Notes: generated by a model not told the origin, from the sequence alone. DNA of 64,000 bases from Aurantiacibacter atlanticus (GCF_001077815.2 NZ_CP011310.1:186001-250000), one strand, 5' to 3'; shown: positions 29,554 through 38,707, counted from the first letter of the stretch. Numbers and translations: made by a program.

Positions 29554-30763
29554 AGCGTTACGCAAATGGCGGCTGAGCCGCTGGCGTAAGCTGCGACGAG
29601 TCCTTGCGAAAGCTACTCCGCAGGTCAGACGCCCTGCATTGATCGGCGCCGGCGTGATCGGCGCCATCTTGTTGCTGGCGTTTCTCGGCGTCGCCAATAC
29701 GAACGACCCGTTCCAGATGCCCTCCTCGCTCGGCGAGCGTGCGGTGTCTTACGCCGTGTGGGGCATGAAGCCATCCAACCTGTTGATGGCGCTGCCCATC
29801 GGCGCTTTTCTCGTGGTGCTCGCGCGCAGCTTTGTGGGGATGAAGGCTTTTGGCCTGTTCACACCCATGCTGATCGCCATCGCTTTTCTCCAGATCGGCC
29901 CAATCTTTGGCCCGATAGTGCTGATCTCGGCTGTCGGCGTTGGTATGCTTGCTGCACCCATGCTGCTCAAACTGCGCATGACGCGCGTGGGCTTTCTTGG
30001 CGTGCTGATTTCCTTCGTGGTGTTCGTGCTGGCTGGCTTGCAGGTTGTCCTCGACACCGAATTGCAGGTTGATGCCTTCCCGGTTGTCGTAACGGCGCTG
30101 GTGGTCGAGCGCTGGCACCGCCAATGGGAAAAGGACGGCGCCAAGGAAGCTGCGAATATCGCTCTGCAAACGCTTATCCTCGCGCTGCTGATCCAGTTCG
30201 TGATGGTCAGCCAGGTCGCGCTGACGCTGATCGAAATTTCTCCGCTGGTGCTGCCCGGTTTCGCCGGTCTCGCGATTGCCCTGCTCGGTCGATATCGCGG
30301 CCTGCGCATGTCGGAGATCAAACGTTTCGCCCCCATCTGGCTTGAAGGAAGACGCAATGCCAATGTTCTCACATCGCTCGACGAACGCGACGGTGCCGCA
30401 AATGAAAACAGCGACGAAGACCGCGACGGAAATCGGGGCGAAGACTGGGGTGGAGATTGGGGCGACAGCGGAGCCGATGAGCAAGCTGCCATGGTCGCAA
30501 CGCCTGCTTTCCCGCAGCCCCGCTTCGGCCAAGCGTTCATCAAAACGCCGCACTTCGCCCTTGCCGCAACCAGTGCCCCAGAAGGGCCATTTGGACGAGA
30601 TACTGGGAATCAATCTGCGCAATTCGATTATCGCGAAATACAATCCGCGCTGGGCGATCGAGGAGGCGCGCGACAAGGTGGCGGCCAAGATAGCCCTGAA
30701 CGCTGGCGGGGTCGTAACTACCGGAACAATATGCGTCATCTCCAGCTATGGGGAACTGCTTGA
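29543..30763 (+). CDS. UUP1-type seven-TM protein without transglutaminase-like domain
   Basis: A 406-residue inner-membrane protein. After a basic 30-residue start come one helix (about 35-53), a roughly 30-residue loop and six to seven helices up to about 250, ending with the family closing motif GRYRGLRMSEIKRF. UUP1 proteins known beside RimK-like ligases usually carry an inactive transglutaminase domain before the 7TM part; it is missing here. After residue 270 the chain becomes acidic and Gly-rich (DEDRDGNRGEDWGG) and runs in a different frame through the start of the next gene to a stop at 30763. How much of this tail is translated is unclear. Start overlaps the barrel gene by 11 bp. 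Confidence 0.8.
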   Translation: MPSRALRKWRLSRWRKLRRVLAKATPQVRRPALIGAGVIGAILLLAFLGVANTNDPFQMPSSLGERAVSYAVWGMKPSNLLMALPIGAFLVVLARSFVGMKAFGLFTPMLIAIAFLQIGPIFGPIVLISAVGVGMLAAPMLLKLRMTRVGFLGVLISFVVFVLAGLQVVLDTELQVDAFPVVVTALVVERWHRQWEKDGAKEAANIALQTLILALLIQFVMVSQVALTLIEISPLVLPGFAGLAIALLGRYRGLRMSEIKRFAPIWLEGRRNANVLTSLDERDGAANENSDEDRDGNRGEDWGGDWGDSGADEQAAMVATPAFPQPRFGQAFIKTPHFALAATSAPEGPFGRDTGNQSAQFDYREIQSALGDRGGARQGGGQDSPERWRGRNYRNNMRHLQLWGTA

Positions 30764-31451
30764 ATTCGATCCGGTTCGCGACCTTCCGGAAAGCTGGGCG
30801 ATCAAACCGGCACGCGGCAGCCAGGGCGATGGCATCCTGCTGGCTCTGCGGCGCGAAGGTAATAACTGGTTCAAGGGATCGGGTGCCAAGCTCACCCCGG
30901 CAGACGTCATGCATCACGTTCGCCGCATCGTCGATGGCGGCTTCTCAGGCGATACCGCAGCCGAGGACGCGGCCCTGATAGAGCCGCTGATACGCGCCGA
31001 CCCGCGCATTACGAAGCTGGTGCCCGAAGGCCTGCCCGATGTGCGCGTCATCTCCTTGCGCGAACATCCGTTGATGGCGATGATGCGCATCCCGACCAAT
31101 GCCTCGGATGGCAAGGCAAACCTGCACCAGCGCGCCATCGGAGCGGCAGTGGACATCGATACAGGCATCATCACGCGGGCCATGTGTGTCGGAGAAGAAA
31201 TTACCCATCATCCCGATTCCAAGGCCCTGCTGATCGGCTTCGAGGTTCCCGAGTGGGACAAGGTGCTGGACATGAGCTCGAAATGCAGCGCTGCCATCGG
31301 CCTTGGTTACCTTGGCGTGGATATTATTCTCGATGAGAATGACGGCCCGATGATTCTGGAAGTGAATGCCCACCCGGGGATTGAAATCCAGAACATCAAC
31401 CAGAAGGGCCTTCGCCGGGCGATGGTGCTGGCGGGCGAAAAATTTAGCTGA
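30477..31451 (+). CDS. alpha-L-glutamate ligase-like ATP-grasp protein
   Basis: A RimK-related ATP-grasp ligase of 324 residues from ATG 30477 (GCGGAG before it), which fits the usual length of the 'alpha-L-glutamate ligase-like' family; ATG 30357, with GAAGGAAG before it, would add 40 residues. The conserved start ILGINLRNSIIAKYNPR is at about residue 40; then come AIKPARGSQGDGILL, LRREGNNW, the LPDVRVISL segment and the metal-binding ILEVNAHPGIEIQ. It should join an amino acid to a peptide or small acceptor with ATP; the acceptor is unknown. The 30477-30763 part overlaps the 7TM gene in another frame. Confidence 0.88.
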   Translation: MSKLPWSQRLLSRSPASAKRSSKRRTSPLPQPVPQKGHLDEILGINLRNSIIAKYNPRWAIEEARDKVAAKIALNAGGVVTTGTICVISSYGELLEFDPVRDLPESWAIKPARGSQGDGILLALRREGNNWFKGSGAKLTPADVMHHVRRIVDGGFSGDTAAEDAALIEPLIRADPRITKLVPEGLPDVRVISLREHPLMAMMRIPTNASDGKANLHQRAIGAAVDIDTGIITRAMCVGEEITHHPDSKALLIGFEVPEWDKVLDMSSKCSAAIGLGYLGVDIILDENDGPMILEVNAHPGIEIQNINQKGLRRAMVLAGEKFS

Positions 31452-31569
31452 GGCGTTATCTCCTAAAGAGAGGGCGATGCGTCGCTGCCGGGCAAAAAGC
31501 CGACAGATCGCTGGATAAACCCGATAGCATGGCTAGGCCGCGCGGCTTGCCTCACCTATCCCGTTATGC

Positions 31570-33018
31570 GTGAAAGCTCAGATTGAAATAGGCAGTGATT
31601 CCCACGGCACGGCGGTGCCCATCGACATTGAGGAACTGCTGGCGACCCGTCTGCTGGTGCAGGGCAATTCGGGAAGCGGCAAATCGCACCTGCTGCGCCG
31701 CTTGCTCGAACAGAGCGCAGGGCTGGTGCAACAGGTGGTGATCGACCCCGAGGGCGATTTTACCAGCCTTGCCGACCATTTCGATCACGTCGTTATCGAA
31801 GGCGCAGGCTATTCGCCGCGCGAGATAGAGGCGCTGGCAGGCCGCATCCGCCAACATCGCGCTTCTGTTGTGCTGGCGCTGGACGATCTGGAGGTCGAGC
31901 AGCAAATTCGCTGCGCTGCCAGTTTCCTCACCGCGCTGTTCGATGCCCCGCGCGAACATTGGTTTCCCGCGCTTGTGGTGGTGGACGAGGCGCAGATGTT
32001 TGCCCCTTCCGCCGCGGGGGAAATGGCCGAGGACACGCGCCGCATGACGTTGTCGGCCATGACCAATCTCATGTGCCGCGGGCGCAAGCGCGGGTTGGCG
32101 GGCATCGTCGCCACGCAGCGCCTTGCCAAGCTGGCCAAAAATGTCGCCGCCGAAGCCTCCAATTTCCTCATGGGGCGCACTTTCCTCGATATCGACATGC
32201 AGCGCGCCGCCGATCTTCTCGGCATGGACCGCAGGCAGGCTGAGCGGATACGCGATCTGCAGCGCGGGCATTTTCTTGGCCTTGGCCCGGCGATCAGCCG
32301 GCGTCCGGTGGCGGTGCATATCGGAGAGGTCAAATCGGGCGGTAAGAATGCCGCAGCCGAGCTTGCCCCGCTGCCCCAGACGGGAGCGGAGGAAATGGGC
32401 GCACTGCTTCACGCTGAACTGGCAGAGGAGGCCGCCGAAACCGTGCACCGCCCGCCGCCCGCGCCGCCTGCTCCACCTGCCGCCGAAACTCTGGTGGAAA
32501 GCATCGCCAAAAAGGCGGAAGAACGCGCGCCAGTGGGTCAAGAGGCCGCGACCGCAATGCCCGCCGGCGACATTGATAGCGTGATGCGCGACATGGCGGC
32601 AGAAGAAGGCGCGACCTTCAGGCCAGTCAGCACCCAGTTTCGCGATTTTGCGACGCGTTGCCGCGAGCGCGGCATTCCGTCAGCCCATATCGACATGCCC
32701 GGTTTTCGCCGCCGCTTCGCCTTTGCCAGCGCTGGTATCCATCAGCTCGACGATGAGGCGCAGGCTTCGATAGAGCGCATGGCGCAGCATGTGGCAGACG
32801 ATGTGCTGGCACCCTATCTTGCCATCGTGGTCGCCGCCGCGCGAGGGCAGGGCACGCCCGATGAAGATCATCTGGCGCAGGTTTATGGCACTGCATCGCC
32901 GGGCCGAATCCGCCGATTGCTCGAACATCTCGAACGCACCGGCCTGATCGTGGTACATGAGGATTACGGCGGCGCGCGCACCATTACTGTGCCCGGCATT
33001 GAAGACGTGCTGGCCTGA
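31570..33018 (+). CDS. HerA-like ATPase with C-terminal winged helix
   Basis: A 482-residue P-loop ATPase related to HerA/DUF87. Walker A is GNSGSGKSH at about 33-41, Walker B ALVVVDEAQMF at about 135-145, followed by CRGRKRGLAGIVATQRLA, the sensor region. A Pro/Ala-rich linker near 295-330 leads to a C-terminal helical and winged-helix part (about 380-482: ASPGRIRRLLEHLERTGLIVV). HerA-type motors move DNA and often work with NurA nuclease, but none is nearby. The start is GTG 31570; an out-of-frame ATG lies just before it. A second, distinct HerA-like gene is at 43.6 kb. Confidence 0.87.
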   Translation: MKAQIEIGSDSHGTAVPIDIEELLATRLLVQGNSGSGKSHLLRRLLEQSAGLVQQVVIDPEGDFTSLADHFDHVVIEGAGYSPREIEALAGRIRQHRASVVLALDDLEVEQQIRCAASFLTALFDAPREHWFPALVVVDEAQMFAPSAAGEMAEDTRRMTLSAMTNLMCRGRKRGLAGIVATQRLAKLAKNVAAEASNFLMGRTFLDIDMQRAADLLGMDRRQAERIRDLQRGHFLGLGPAISRRPVAVHIGEVKSGGKNAAAELAPLPQTGAEEMGALLHAELAEEAAETVHRPPPAPPAPPAAETLVESIAKKAEERAPVGQEAATAMPAGDIDSVMRDMAAEEGATFRPVSTQFRDFATRCRERGIPSAHIDMPGFRRRFAFASAGIHQLDDEAQASIERMAQHVADDVLAPYLAIVVAAARGQGTPDEDHLAQVYGTASPGRIRRLLEHLERTGLIVVHEDYGGARTITVPGIEDVLA

Positions 33019-33118
33019 AAACTACACGCGCGGGCGCTGCGCAGCAATTTGCACGATCCTTTCGGGTTGCGGCAATATTGTTTCAGATGTAACGAAACTC
33101 GCCAAGGAGATCTGACCC

Positions 33119-34234
33119 ATGCGTATCGGCTGCCCCAAGGAAATCAAAAACCGCGAATATCGTGTCGGCCTGACACCGGAGAGCGCGGGCGAACTGGTTC
33201 AGAACGGGCATGAGGTCTGGGTGGAAACCGGCGCTGGCGGCGGCATTGGCGCGTTTGACCAAAGCTACCGAGACCGCGGTGCCAAAGTGGTCGACACGGC
33301 GGAAGAAATTTTCGCCGAGTGCGAGATGATCGTCAAGGTCAAGGAGCCGCAGGCCAGTGAACGCGCCATGCTGCGCGAGGGCCAGCTGCTTTACACCTAC
33401 CTCCACCTCGCGCCCGATCCCGAACAGACCGCCGATCTGGTTAAATCCGGTGCAACCGCGATTGCTTATGAGACGGTGACAGGATCGCGCGGCGGCCTGC
33501 CGCTTTTGACCCCGATGAGCCAGGTGGCTGGCCGTATGAGCATCCAGGCTGGCGCCAATGCGCTTGAAAAGGTGCATGGCGGACGCGGGGTGCTGCTGGG
33601 CGGCGTTCCGGGCGTTATGCCGGGCAAGGTCATCATCATCGGCGGCGGCGTGGTCGGCTTCAATGCTGCACAAATGGCCGCGGGGCTTGGCGCTGATACC
33701 ATCATCATGGATCTCAATCCCGAAGTGCTGGAAAAAGTCGGCACCCATTTCGAAGCGCGCGCCAGCACGCGCTTTGCCAGCAAGGCCAATCTGGAAGAGG
33801 CAGTGGCAGAGGCCGACATGGTCGTGGGCGCGGTGCTGGTTCCCGGCGCTGCTGCTCCCAAGCTTGTCAGCCGCGACATGCTCGGCACGATGAAGCCGGG
33901 CGCGGTGCTGGTGGATGTCGCCATCGATCAGGGCGGCTGTTTTGAAACCAGCAAGGCCACCACCCATGATGACCCTACCTATGTGGTAGACGATATCGTA
34001 CATTATTGCGTGGCGAATATGCCCGGCGCTGTCAGCCGGACGAGCACCTATGCGCTCAACAATGTGACGCTGCCGCACGCCATCCGCATCGCCAATCTTG
34101 GCTGGAAGGAAGCGATGCGCGCCGATCCGCATCTGGCACAGGGCCTTAATGTCCATGCGGGCAAGGTTACCTATCCGGCCGTGGCGCATGAACTGGGCTA
34201 TGACCTGCTTTCCATCGAGGAAGCTATCGCCTGA
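33119..34234 (+). CDS. ald: alanine dehydrogenase
   Basis: Converts L-alanine reversibly to pyruvate and ammonia with NAD. The 371-residue length is standard. The N-terminal signature GCPKEIKNREYRVGLTP, the catalytic Lys of VKVKEPQ, the His in LYTYLHLAPD, the Rossmann motif GGGVVGFNAAQMA at about 174-186 and the C-terminal NMPGAVSRTSTYALNN stretch are all present. A good ribosome binding site (AAGGAG) precedes ATG 33119. It stands alone, with no Lrp-type regulator beside it, between a HerA-like gene and a diguanylate cyclase. Confidence 0.97.
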   Translation: MRIGCPKEIKNREYRVGLTPESAGELVQNGHEVWVETGAGGGIGAFDQSYRDRGAKVVDTAEEIFAECEMIVKVKEPQASERAMLREGQLLYTYLHLAPDPEQTADLVKSGATAIAYETVTGSRGGLPLLTPMSQVAGRMSIQAGANALEKVHGGRGVLLGGVPGVMPGKVIIIGGGVVGFNAAQMAAGLGADTIIMDLNPEVLEKVGTHFEARASTRFASKANLEEAVAEADMVVGAVLVPGAAAPKLVSRDMLGTMKPGAVLVDVAIDQGGCFETSKATTHDDPTYVVDDIVHYCVANMPGAVSRTSTYALNNVTLPHAIRIANLGWKEAMRADPHLAQGLNVHAGKVTYPAVAHELGYDLLSIEEAIA

Positions 34235-34292
34235 TCCAAAAGTCTAAACGTCCGTTAACATATTGGCAGGATCGATAGTTTACCGCGCTGCC

Positions 34293-36014
34293 ATGTGGGT
34301 TAAAATCGTAAGCGTTTTCTGGGCCGTTGCGGCTATGACGTTGGCTTGTGCGGCGCCGGAAACAGCGTTTGCGCAACCTTCCCCCTGTCAGGCGGCATTG
34401 CCGGCGTCAGCCGATCCGGCGCAGATCCATACTCTCCCGCTGAAATGGCAATGTGACGGCTCTATCCCGGAGCGCGGTACATCTTCCATCGCAGTACGGT
34501 TCGATTTCGCCGCACAAGACGATGCGCGATATCTGGAAAACCGTAATGGATTTTTCGATGCGGTAACGCTGGTATCGGTGCGTGAGGATAGTTCCGCATT
34601 AGTCCGGCGCCACCCTTCTTCCACAATCGAACCGCAGGTTGGCGGCGGTGTCTTTGCAATACCACTGCCTGCCACAGGGAATGATGTAATCGCACAATAT
34701 GCGATTTTCGATGCGCCGGAATATCAGGCGCTCGGTCTCGAAACGCAGATCGTGGCCGAATTGCAGCAGGACAGGCCGGATACGCTGGCACAATTGCTAC
34801 TGGTGGCGATGATAGCGGGCTTCCTATTGCTTCCTATCCTGCTGGATTTGGCTTTTTTCCGCGCTTTACAAGCACGTTTCCTGCTGTGGCACGCCCTGCT
34901 AGCCTTCAGCATGGCCGCACATTTGCTGACGAGCGGGACGCTGGTTGCCTTTGTCGGGCTTTCGATATGGCACCTGCATGCCCTTGCAGTCGGCAGCTTC
35001 AGCCTCGTCGTGATCAGTTGCATCATGTTTTTTGCATCCTTCATCGAACCGGACAGGCTCAACCCACGCATCAGGCAAATGTTGACCTACCTCGCCTATA
35101 TGATTGTCGTGGTAACAATAATCCGCATCGCGGGCTTCGAAGTGCTTCGGCCCTATTCGCTCAAACTGTATTTTCTGACCTTCCTACCAGTCCTTGGCGT
35201 AATCGGCTGGGGCGTGGTCGATGCCCTTCGCTGCAAAAGCCGCTCGGTCTGGTTCCAGGCAATTGCATGGGCTCCGCTGATGGCGGTGGGCGTTATTCGG
35301 CTTGCAACGATGCTGATCCCAGAGCTGACCTATATTGAAGGCATATGGATGTTCCGCTTTGGCGCCGTCTTTGAAGTGATTGTCACTGGCTTGGGCGTGG
35401 TCGACCGGGTGTTGGTAATCAGGCGTGAGCGCGACCGGGCACAGGCCCATGCCGCCATGCTGAAAAATCTCGCCGATCATGATCCGCTTACCGGGCTTCT
35501 CAATCGCCGCGCCATCGTTTCACGGTTCGATGCGCTGGCTGATGAAGGTTTCAACACCGTCGCAGTGATCGATCTCGATCATTTCAAAGGTATCAATGAC
35601 ACGCATGGCCACTCGATAGGGGACGAAGTGCTGCGCGCAGTCGCCATCGCGCTCAAGCCGGACGAGGATACGCTGGTGGTGCGGCTGGGCGGCGAGGAAT
35701 TCGCGCTTTTCATGCGAGGCAGGAATACCATTGATCGGGCTGAGCAACGCCGGCAGGAAATTACCCGCCACGTTTCGCGCAGCATCGCACTCGACAGGCT
35801 GGTGACTGCCAGCATGGGTATTATCCATGCCCCCGAAGTGTTTTCATCCAGAAAGGGCGGCGTGAATTTCGACATGATTTACCAGCGGGCCGATAAACTT
35901 CTTTACGAAGCCAAGGCCACGGGTCGCAATCGCACTGTATGTGAACGGCTCAAGCTGTTTGACGCGCATCCGAAGAAAGAGCGGCGGCGACATGATCGGC
36001 GCGCGGCAGCCTAA
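34293..36014 (+). CDS. diguanylate cyclase with 7TM-DISM-like sensor
   Basis: A 573-residue membrane sensor making c-di-GMP. A signal peptide (to about 33) is followed by an extracytoplasmic beta-rich domain (to about 165), seven helices (about 170-375; 7TMR-DISM layout), a short coiled linker and a GGDEF domain. The active site is RLGGEEF near residue 470, with DHDPLTGLLNRR and IDLDHFKGINDTHGH intact, so it should be active. The inhibitory RxxD site, expected five residues before GGEEF, reads DEDT and is missing. The end is a basic, Arg-rich tail. It converges on the thioesterase gene with a 4-bp overlap. Confidence 0.93.
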   Translation: MWVKIVSVFWAVAAMTLACAAPETAFAQPSPCQAALPASADPAQIHTLPLKWQCDGSIPERGTSSIAVRFDFAAQDDARYLENRNGFFDAVTLVSVREDSSALVRRHPSSTIEPQVGGGVFAIPLPATGNDVIAQYAIFDAPEYQALGLETQIVAELQQDRPDTLAQLLLVAMIAGFLLLPILLDLAFFRALQARFLLWHALLAFSMAAHLLTSGTLVAFVGLSIWHLHALAVGSFSLVVISCIMFFASFIEPDRLNPRIRQMLTYLAYMIVVVTIIRIAGFEVLRPYSLKLYFLTFLPVLGVIGWGVVDALRCKSRSVWFQAIAWAPLMAVGVIRLATMLIPELTYIEGIWMFRFGAVFEVIVTGLGVVDRVLVIRRERDRAQAHAAMLKNLADHDPLTGLLNRRAIVSRFDALADEGFNTVAVIDLDHFKGINDTHGHSIGDEVLRAVAIALKPDEDTLVVRLGGEEFALFMRGRNTIDRAEQRRQEITRHVSRSIALDRLVTASMGIIHAPEVFSSRKGGVNFDMIYQRADKLLYEAKATGRNRTVCERLKLFDAHPKKERRRHDRRAAA

Positions 36015-36427
36015 TCCGCGCTCCAGCCGCCTGCGGGTGCAAAGGGCGCGGCGACTTCGGCAGGAACCCGCGTTAGTCGCCTGCTCGCCCTGTCAATCAT
36101 GGCAAATGTGGTTTTCGCGCGAACCAGTTCTTTCCCGCTGTCGTCAGCAAAACTGAAATGCCTGTCGAAGCGCGGCCCGCGCGGACCGTCCTTAATGACG
36201 GTTTCGCCTGCCGCGGCCTCGCCTTCGGAGATATTGCCGCGATAATCGATCTCGTGGCGCAGGACCATCCAGACATATTTGTCCTTATCCTGCGGGCGCG
36301 CCTGCGCTTCCCAATGCGCTTCAGCCAGATCCTCCATCCAGCGCAGCCACACCGCATTGTTGACATGATCGTTAATGTCGATGTGTTCCGACAAGGCAGT
36401 GAATGTCCGCGTGAAGCGATTGCTCAT
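36011..36427 (-). CDS. acyl-CoA thioesterase (4HBT family)
   Basis: A 138-residue hotdog-fold protein of the 4-hydroxybenzoyl-CoA thioesterase type. The signature EHIDINDHVNNAVWLRWMED near residue 15 contains the catalytic Asp and the turn into the central helix; homologues hydrolyse short or branched acyl-CoA or serve as YbgC-like thioesterases. Start overlaps the stop of the oligopeptidase B gene by 4 bp, so they are translated together, but no metabolic link is evident. Substrate is unknown. Confidence 0.87.
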   Translation of the reverse strand: MSNRFTRTFTALSEHIDINDHVNNAVWLRWMEDLAEAHWEAQARPQDKDKYVWMVLRHEIDYRGNISEGEAAAGETVIKDGPRGPRFDRHFSFADDSGKELVRAKTTFAMIDRASRRLTRVPAEVAAPFAPAGGWSAD

Positions 36428-38592
36428 TCAGTCACGCCCAATTGCCACAGGATAAAGGCGACCTCCTCTGCCGTTTCGCGCAAGCCTTCGAACCGGCCCG
36501 ATTTGCCGCCATGGCCCGCTCCCATATTGGTTTTGAGGAGCAGGATATTGTCGTCGGTCTTAACTTCGCGCAGCTTTGCAACCCACTTAGCCGGCTCCCA
36601 ATAGGTGACGCGCGGATCATTCAATCCGGCGGTGACCAACATGGGCGGATAATCCTGCGCCCGCGTCTGGTCGTAGGGCGAATAGCTCTGGATGTGGGTG
36701 AAAGCTTCCCTGCTCTCGATAGGATTGCCCCATTCCGGCCATTCGCCGGGCGTCAAAGGCAGGCTTTCGTCGAGCATGGTGTTAAGCACATCGACAAAAG
36801 GCACATGGGCCACAATTGCGCCGAACAAGTCGGGCGCCTGGTTGACTACCGCCCCCATCAATTCGCCACCGGCCGATCCGCCGCTGGCCGATATCTGGCC
36901 TTTGCTGGTCAATCCGCGATCGACAAGCGCGCGGCCAACGTCAACGAAATCGTTGAAGGTATTGGTCCGCTGTTCCATCTTGCCCTGCAAATACCAGTTG
37001 CGCCCCAGATCGTCCCCGCCGCGGATATGGGCGATGGCATAGGCGAAGCCGCGATCCACCAGGCTCAGGCGCGTGGTCGAAAAGCCCGGCGGGATGGCAT
37101 AGCCATAGGCACCATAGGCATAGAGATGCAGCGGCCCGCCTGGCCCGCCATTCATGTCGTCGCGATCCTTGCGGTAGACGATGCTGACCGGCACCATCGC
37201 TCCGTCGCGTGCGGGTACCTGAATACGCTCAACCGTATAGAGTGAAGGGTCAAAGCCGCTCGGGATTTCCTGCACCTTCAATGTATCCAGCGTCCGGCTG
37301 GCGACATGGTAATCATACACCGTGTCGGGCGTGACGGGGCTTTCGTAACTCAGCCGCAACTTCTCCATCGCCCATTCAGGATTATTGCCAAGACCGGCGG
37401 AATAGGCCTTTTCGGGAAATGCGATCGTCTCGACCCGCGCCGGATCATCATAATAACGTATCTGCACCTGATCGAGGCCTGCGATGCGGCCTTCAGTGAC
37501 ATAGAAATCGCGGAACAGATCAAAATCGGTGAGGTAGAACTGGTCCGAGCCTTCGATCAGCGTGGTCCATTCGGCAGGGCTGGCAATGGGCGCGGTGGCA
37601 AGGCGGAAGTTCGCGTGATTGTCATTGGTGAGCACGAACAGCGTGCCTTCCCGCAGGTCCACATCATATTCGACGCCTGTCTTGCGAGGGCGCACCAGCA
37701 GCGGCTCAGCCAGCGGATCGGCGGCTGGCAGCAGACGCACTTCGCTGGTTTCATTATCACCCGCCGCGATGATCAGCCATTCGCGGTTTGATGAAAGGCC
37801 GGGCGATACGGTGAAGCCGAGTTGTTCTTCGTGATAAAGTTGGACGTCTTCAGCCGCATCCTTGCCCACGCTGTGCGCGAAGACGCGGTCCACCCGCCAG
37901 TTTTCATTGGCGCGGCCATAAATGATCATCGCATCATCAGCCGCCCATACCAGCCCCGAATTCACATTTTCGATCCTGTCGGGCAGAAGCGCGCCGGACT
38001 GCAGATCTTTTATGAAAGCGGTATAATATTCGCCGCCCGTCGTATCGGTAGAATAGGCGAGATAGCGCCCATCTTCACTGACCGACAATGCGCCAAGGCT
38101 GAAATATTCCAGCCCTTCTGCCAGTGCCGGTCCGTCGAGGATGAGATGTGCATCCCCGCCTGTCACGGGGCGGCGGTAGAATTTGCGATATTGCCCGCCT
38201 TCCTCGAATTCGGACCAATATTCAAAATCCCCGTCGCGCTGCGGAACAGTTGCATCCGCTTCCTTGATGCGCCCGCGCATTTCTGCAAACAGCGTATCGA
38301 CCAGCGCCTTGCGCCCGTCCATCTGCGCTTCGAAATAGGCATTTTCGGCGCGGAGATACTCGAGCACATCCTCGTCATCGATAGTGGGATAGCTATCGTC
38401 GCGCAGCCAGTGATACGGATCAGAAATGGTTATGCCGTGCCGGGTAAAGCTATGGTCGCGCTGCTCGGCGCGTGGCGGCTGGATGCTGGTATCGTAATTC
38501 AAGGGTTCAATATCACTTTCCTGGGCGATTGCTGGGAGCGACGTAGCGGCGCAAAGCGCGGCGGCAAGCCTCAATAAACGAAAAATACGCAT
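36424..38592 (-). CDS. S9 family peptidase, oligopeptidase B-like
   Basis: A 722-residue prolyl oligopeptidase-family serine protease. A signal peptide (cleavage near AIAQE, residue 24) suggests a periplasmic enzyme, unlike cytosolic E. coli PtrB. The seven-bladed beta-propeller fills roughly 75-440; the C-terminal alpha/beta-hydrolase domain carries the nucleophile in SGGSAGGELMG, the Asp in NDPRVTYWEP and the His in GAGHGGKSGRFEG. Oligopeptidase B cleaves short peptides after Arg or Lys. It starts a two-gene operon with the thioesterase and is divergent from the M24 aminopeptidase. Confidence 0.93.
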   Translation of the reverse strand: MRIFRLLRLAAALCAATSLPAIAQESDIEPLNYDTSIQPPRAEQRDHSFTRHGITISDPYHWLRDDSYPTIDDEDVLEYLRAENAYFEAQMDGRKALVDTLFAEMRGRIKEADATVPQRDGDFEYWSEFEEGGQYRKFYRRPVTGGDAHLILDGPALAEGLEYFSLGALSVSEDGRYLAYSTDTTGGEYYTAFIKDLQSGALLPDRIENVNSGLVWAADDAMIIYGRANENWRVDRVFAHSVGKDAAEDVQLYHEEQLGFTVSPGLSSNREWLIIAAGDNETSEVRLLPAADPLAEPLLVRPRKTGVEYDVDLREGTLFVLTNDNHANFRLATAPIASPAEWTTLIEGSDQFYLTDFDLFRDFYVTEGRIAGLDQVQIRYYDDPARVETIAFPEKAYSAGLGNNPEWAMEKLRLSYESPVTPDTVYDYHVASRTLDTLKVQEIPSGFDPSLYTVERIQVPARDGAMVPVSIVYRKDRDDMNGGPGGPLHLYAYGAYGYAIPPGFSTTRLSLVDRGFAYAIAHIRGGDDLGRNWYLQGKMEQRTNTFNDFVDVGRALVDRGLTSKGQISASGGSAGGELMGAVVNQAPDLFGAIVAHVPFVDVLNTMLDESLPLTPGEWPEWGNPIESREAFTHIQSYSPYDQTRAQDYPPMLVTAGLNDPRVTYWEPAKWVAKLREVKTDDNILLLKTNMGAGHGGKSGRFEGLRETAEEVAFILWQLGVTE

Positions 38593-38707
38593 GTCTGCTC
38601 TCCTTGCAGGCTCATCTCACCTTGCCGCGGCTGGAAAGCTGTCGGGCAAAGGACTATGTCGGGGTTCTATTACCGAATGAAACCAGTTCAAACCGGAAAA
38701 TTATACC

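Noticed and set aside
29558..30739. Minus-strand open frame of 393 codons across the 7TM gene
   Set aside because: Antisense shadow with His/Gln-rich composition typical of reverse reading of GC-rich hydrophobic genes.
33083..34189. Minus-strand open frame of 368 codons
   Set aside because: Antisense to alanine dehydrogenase, which is unmistakable on the plus strand.
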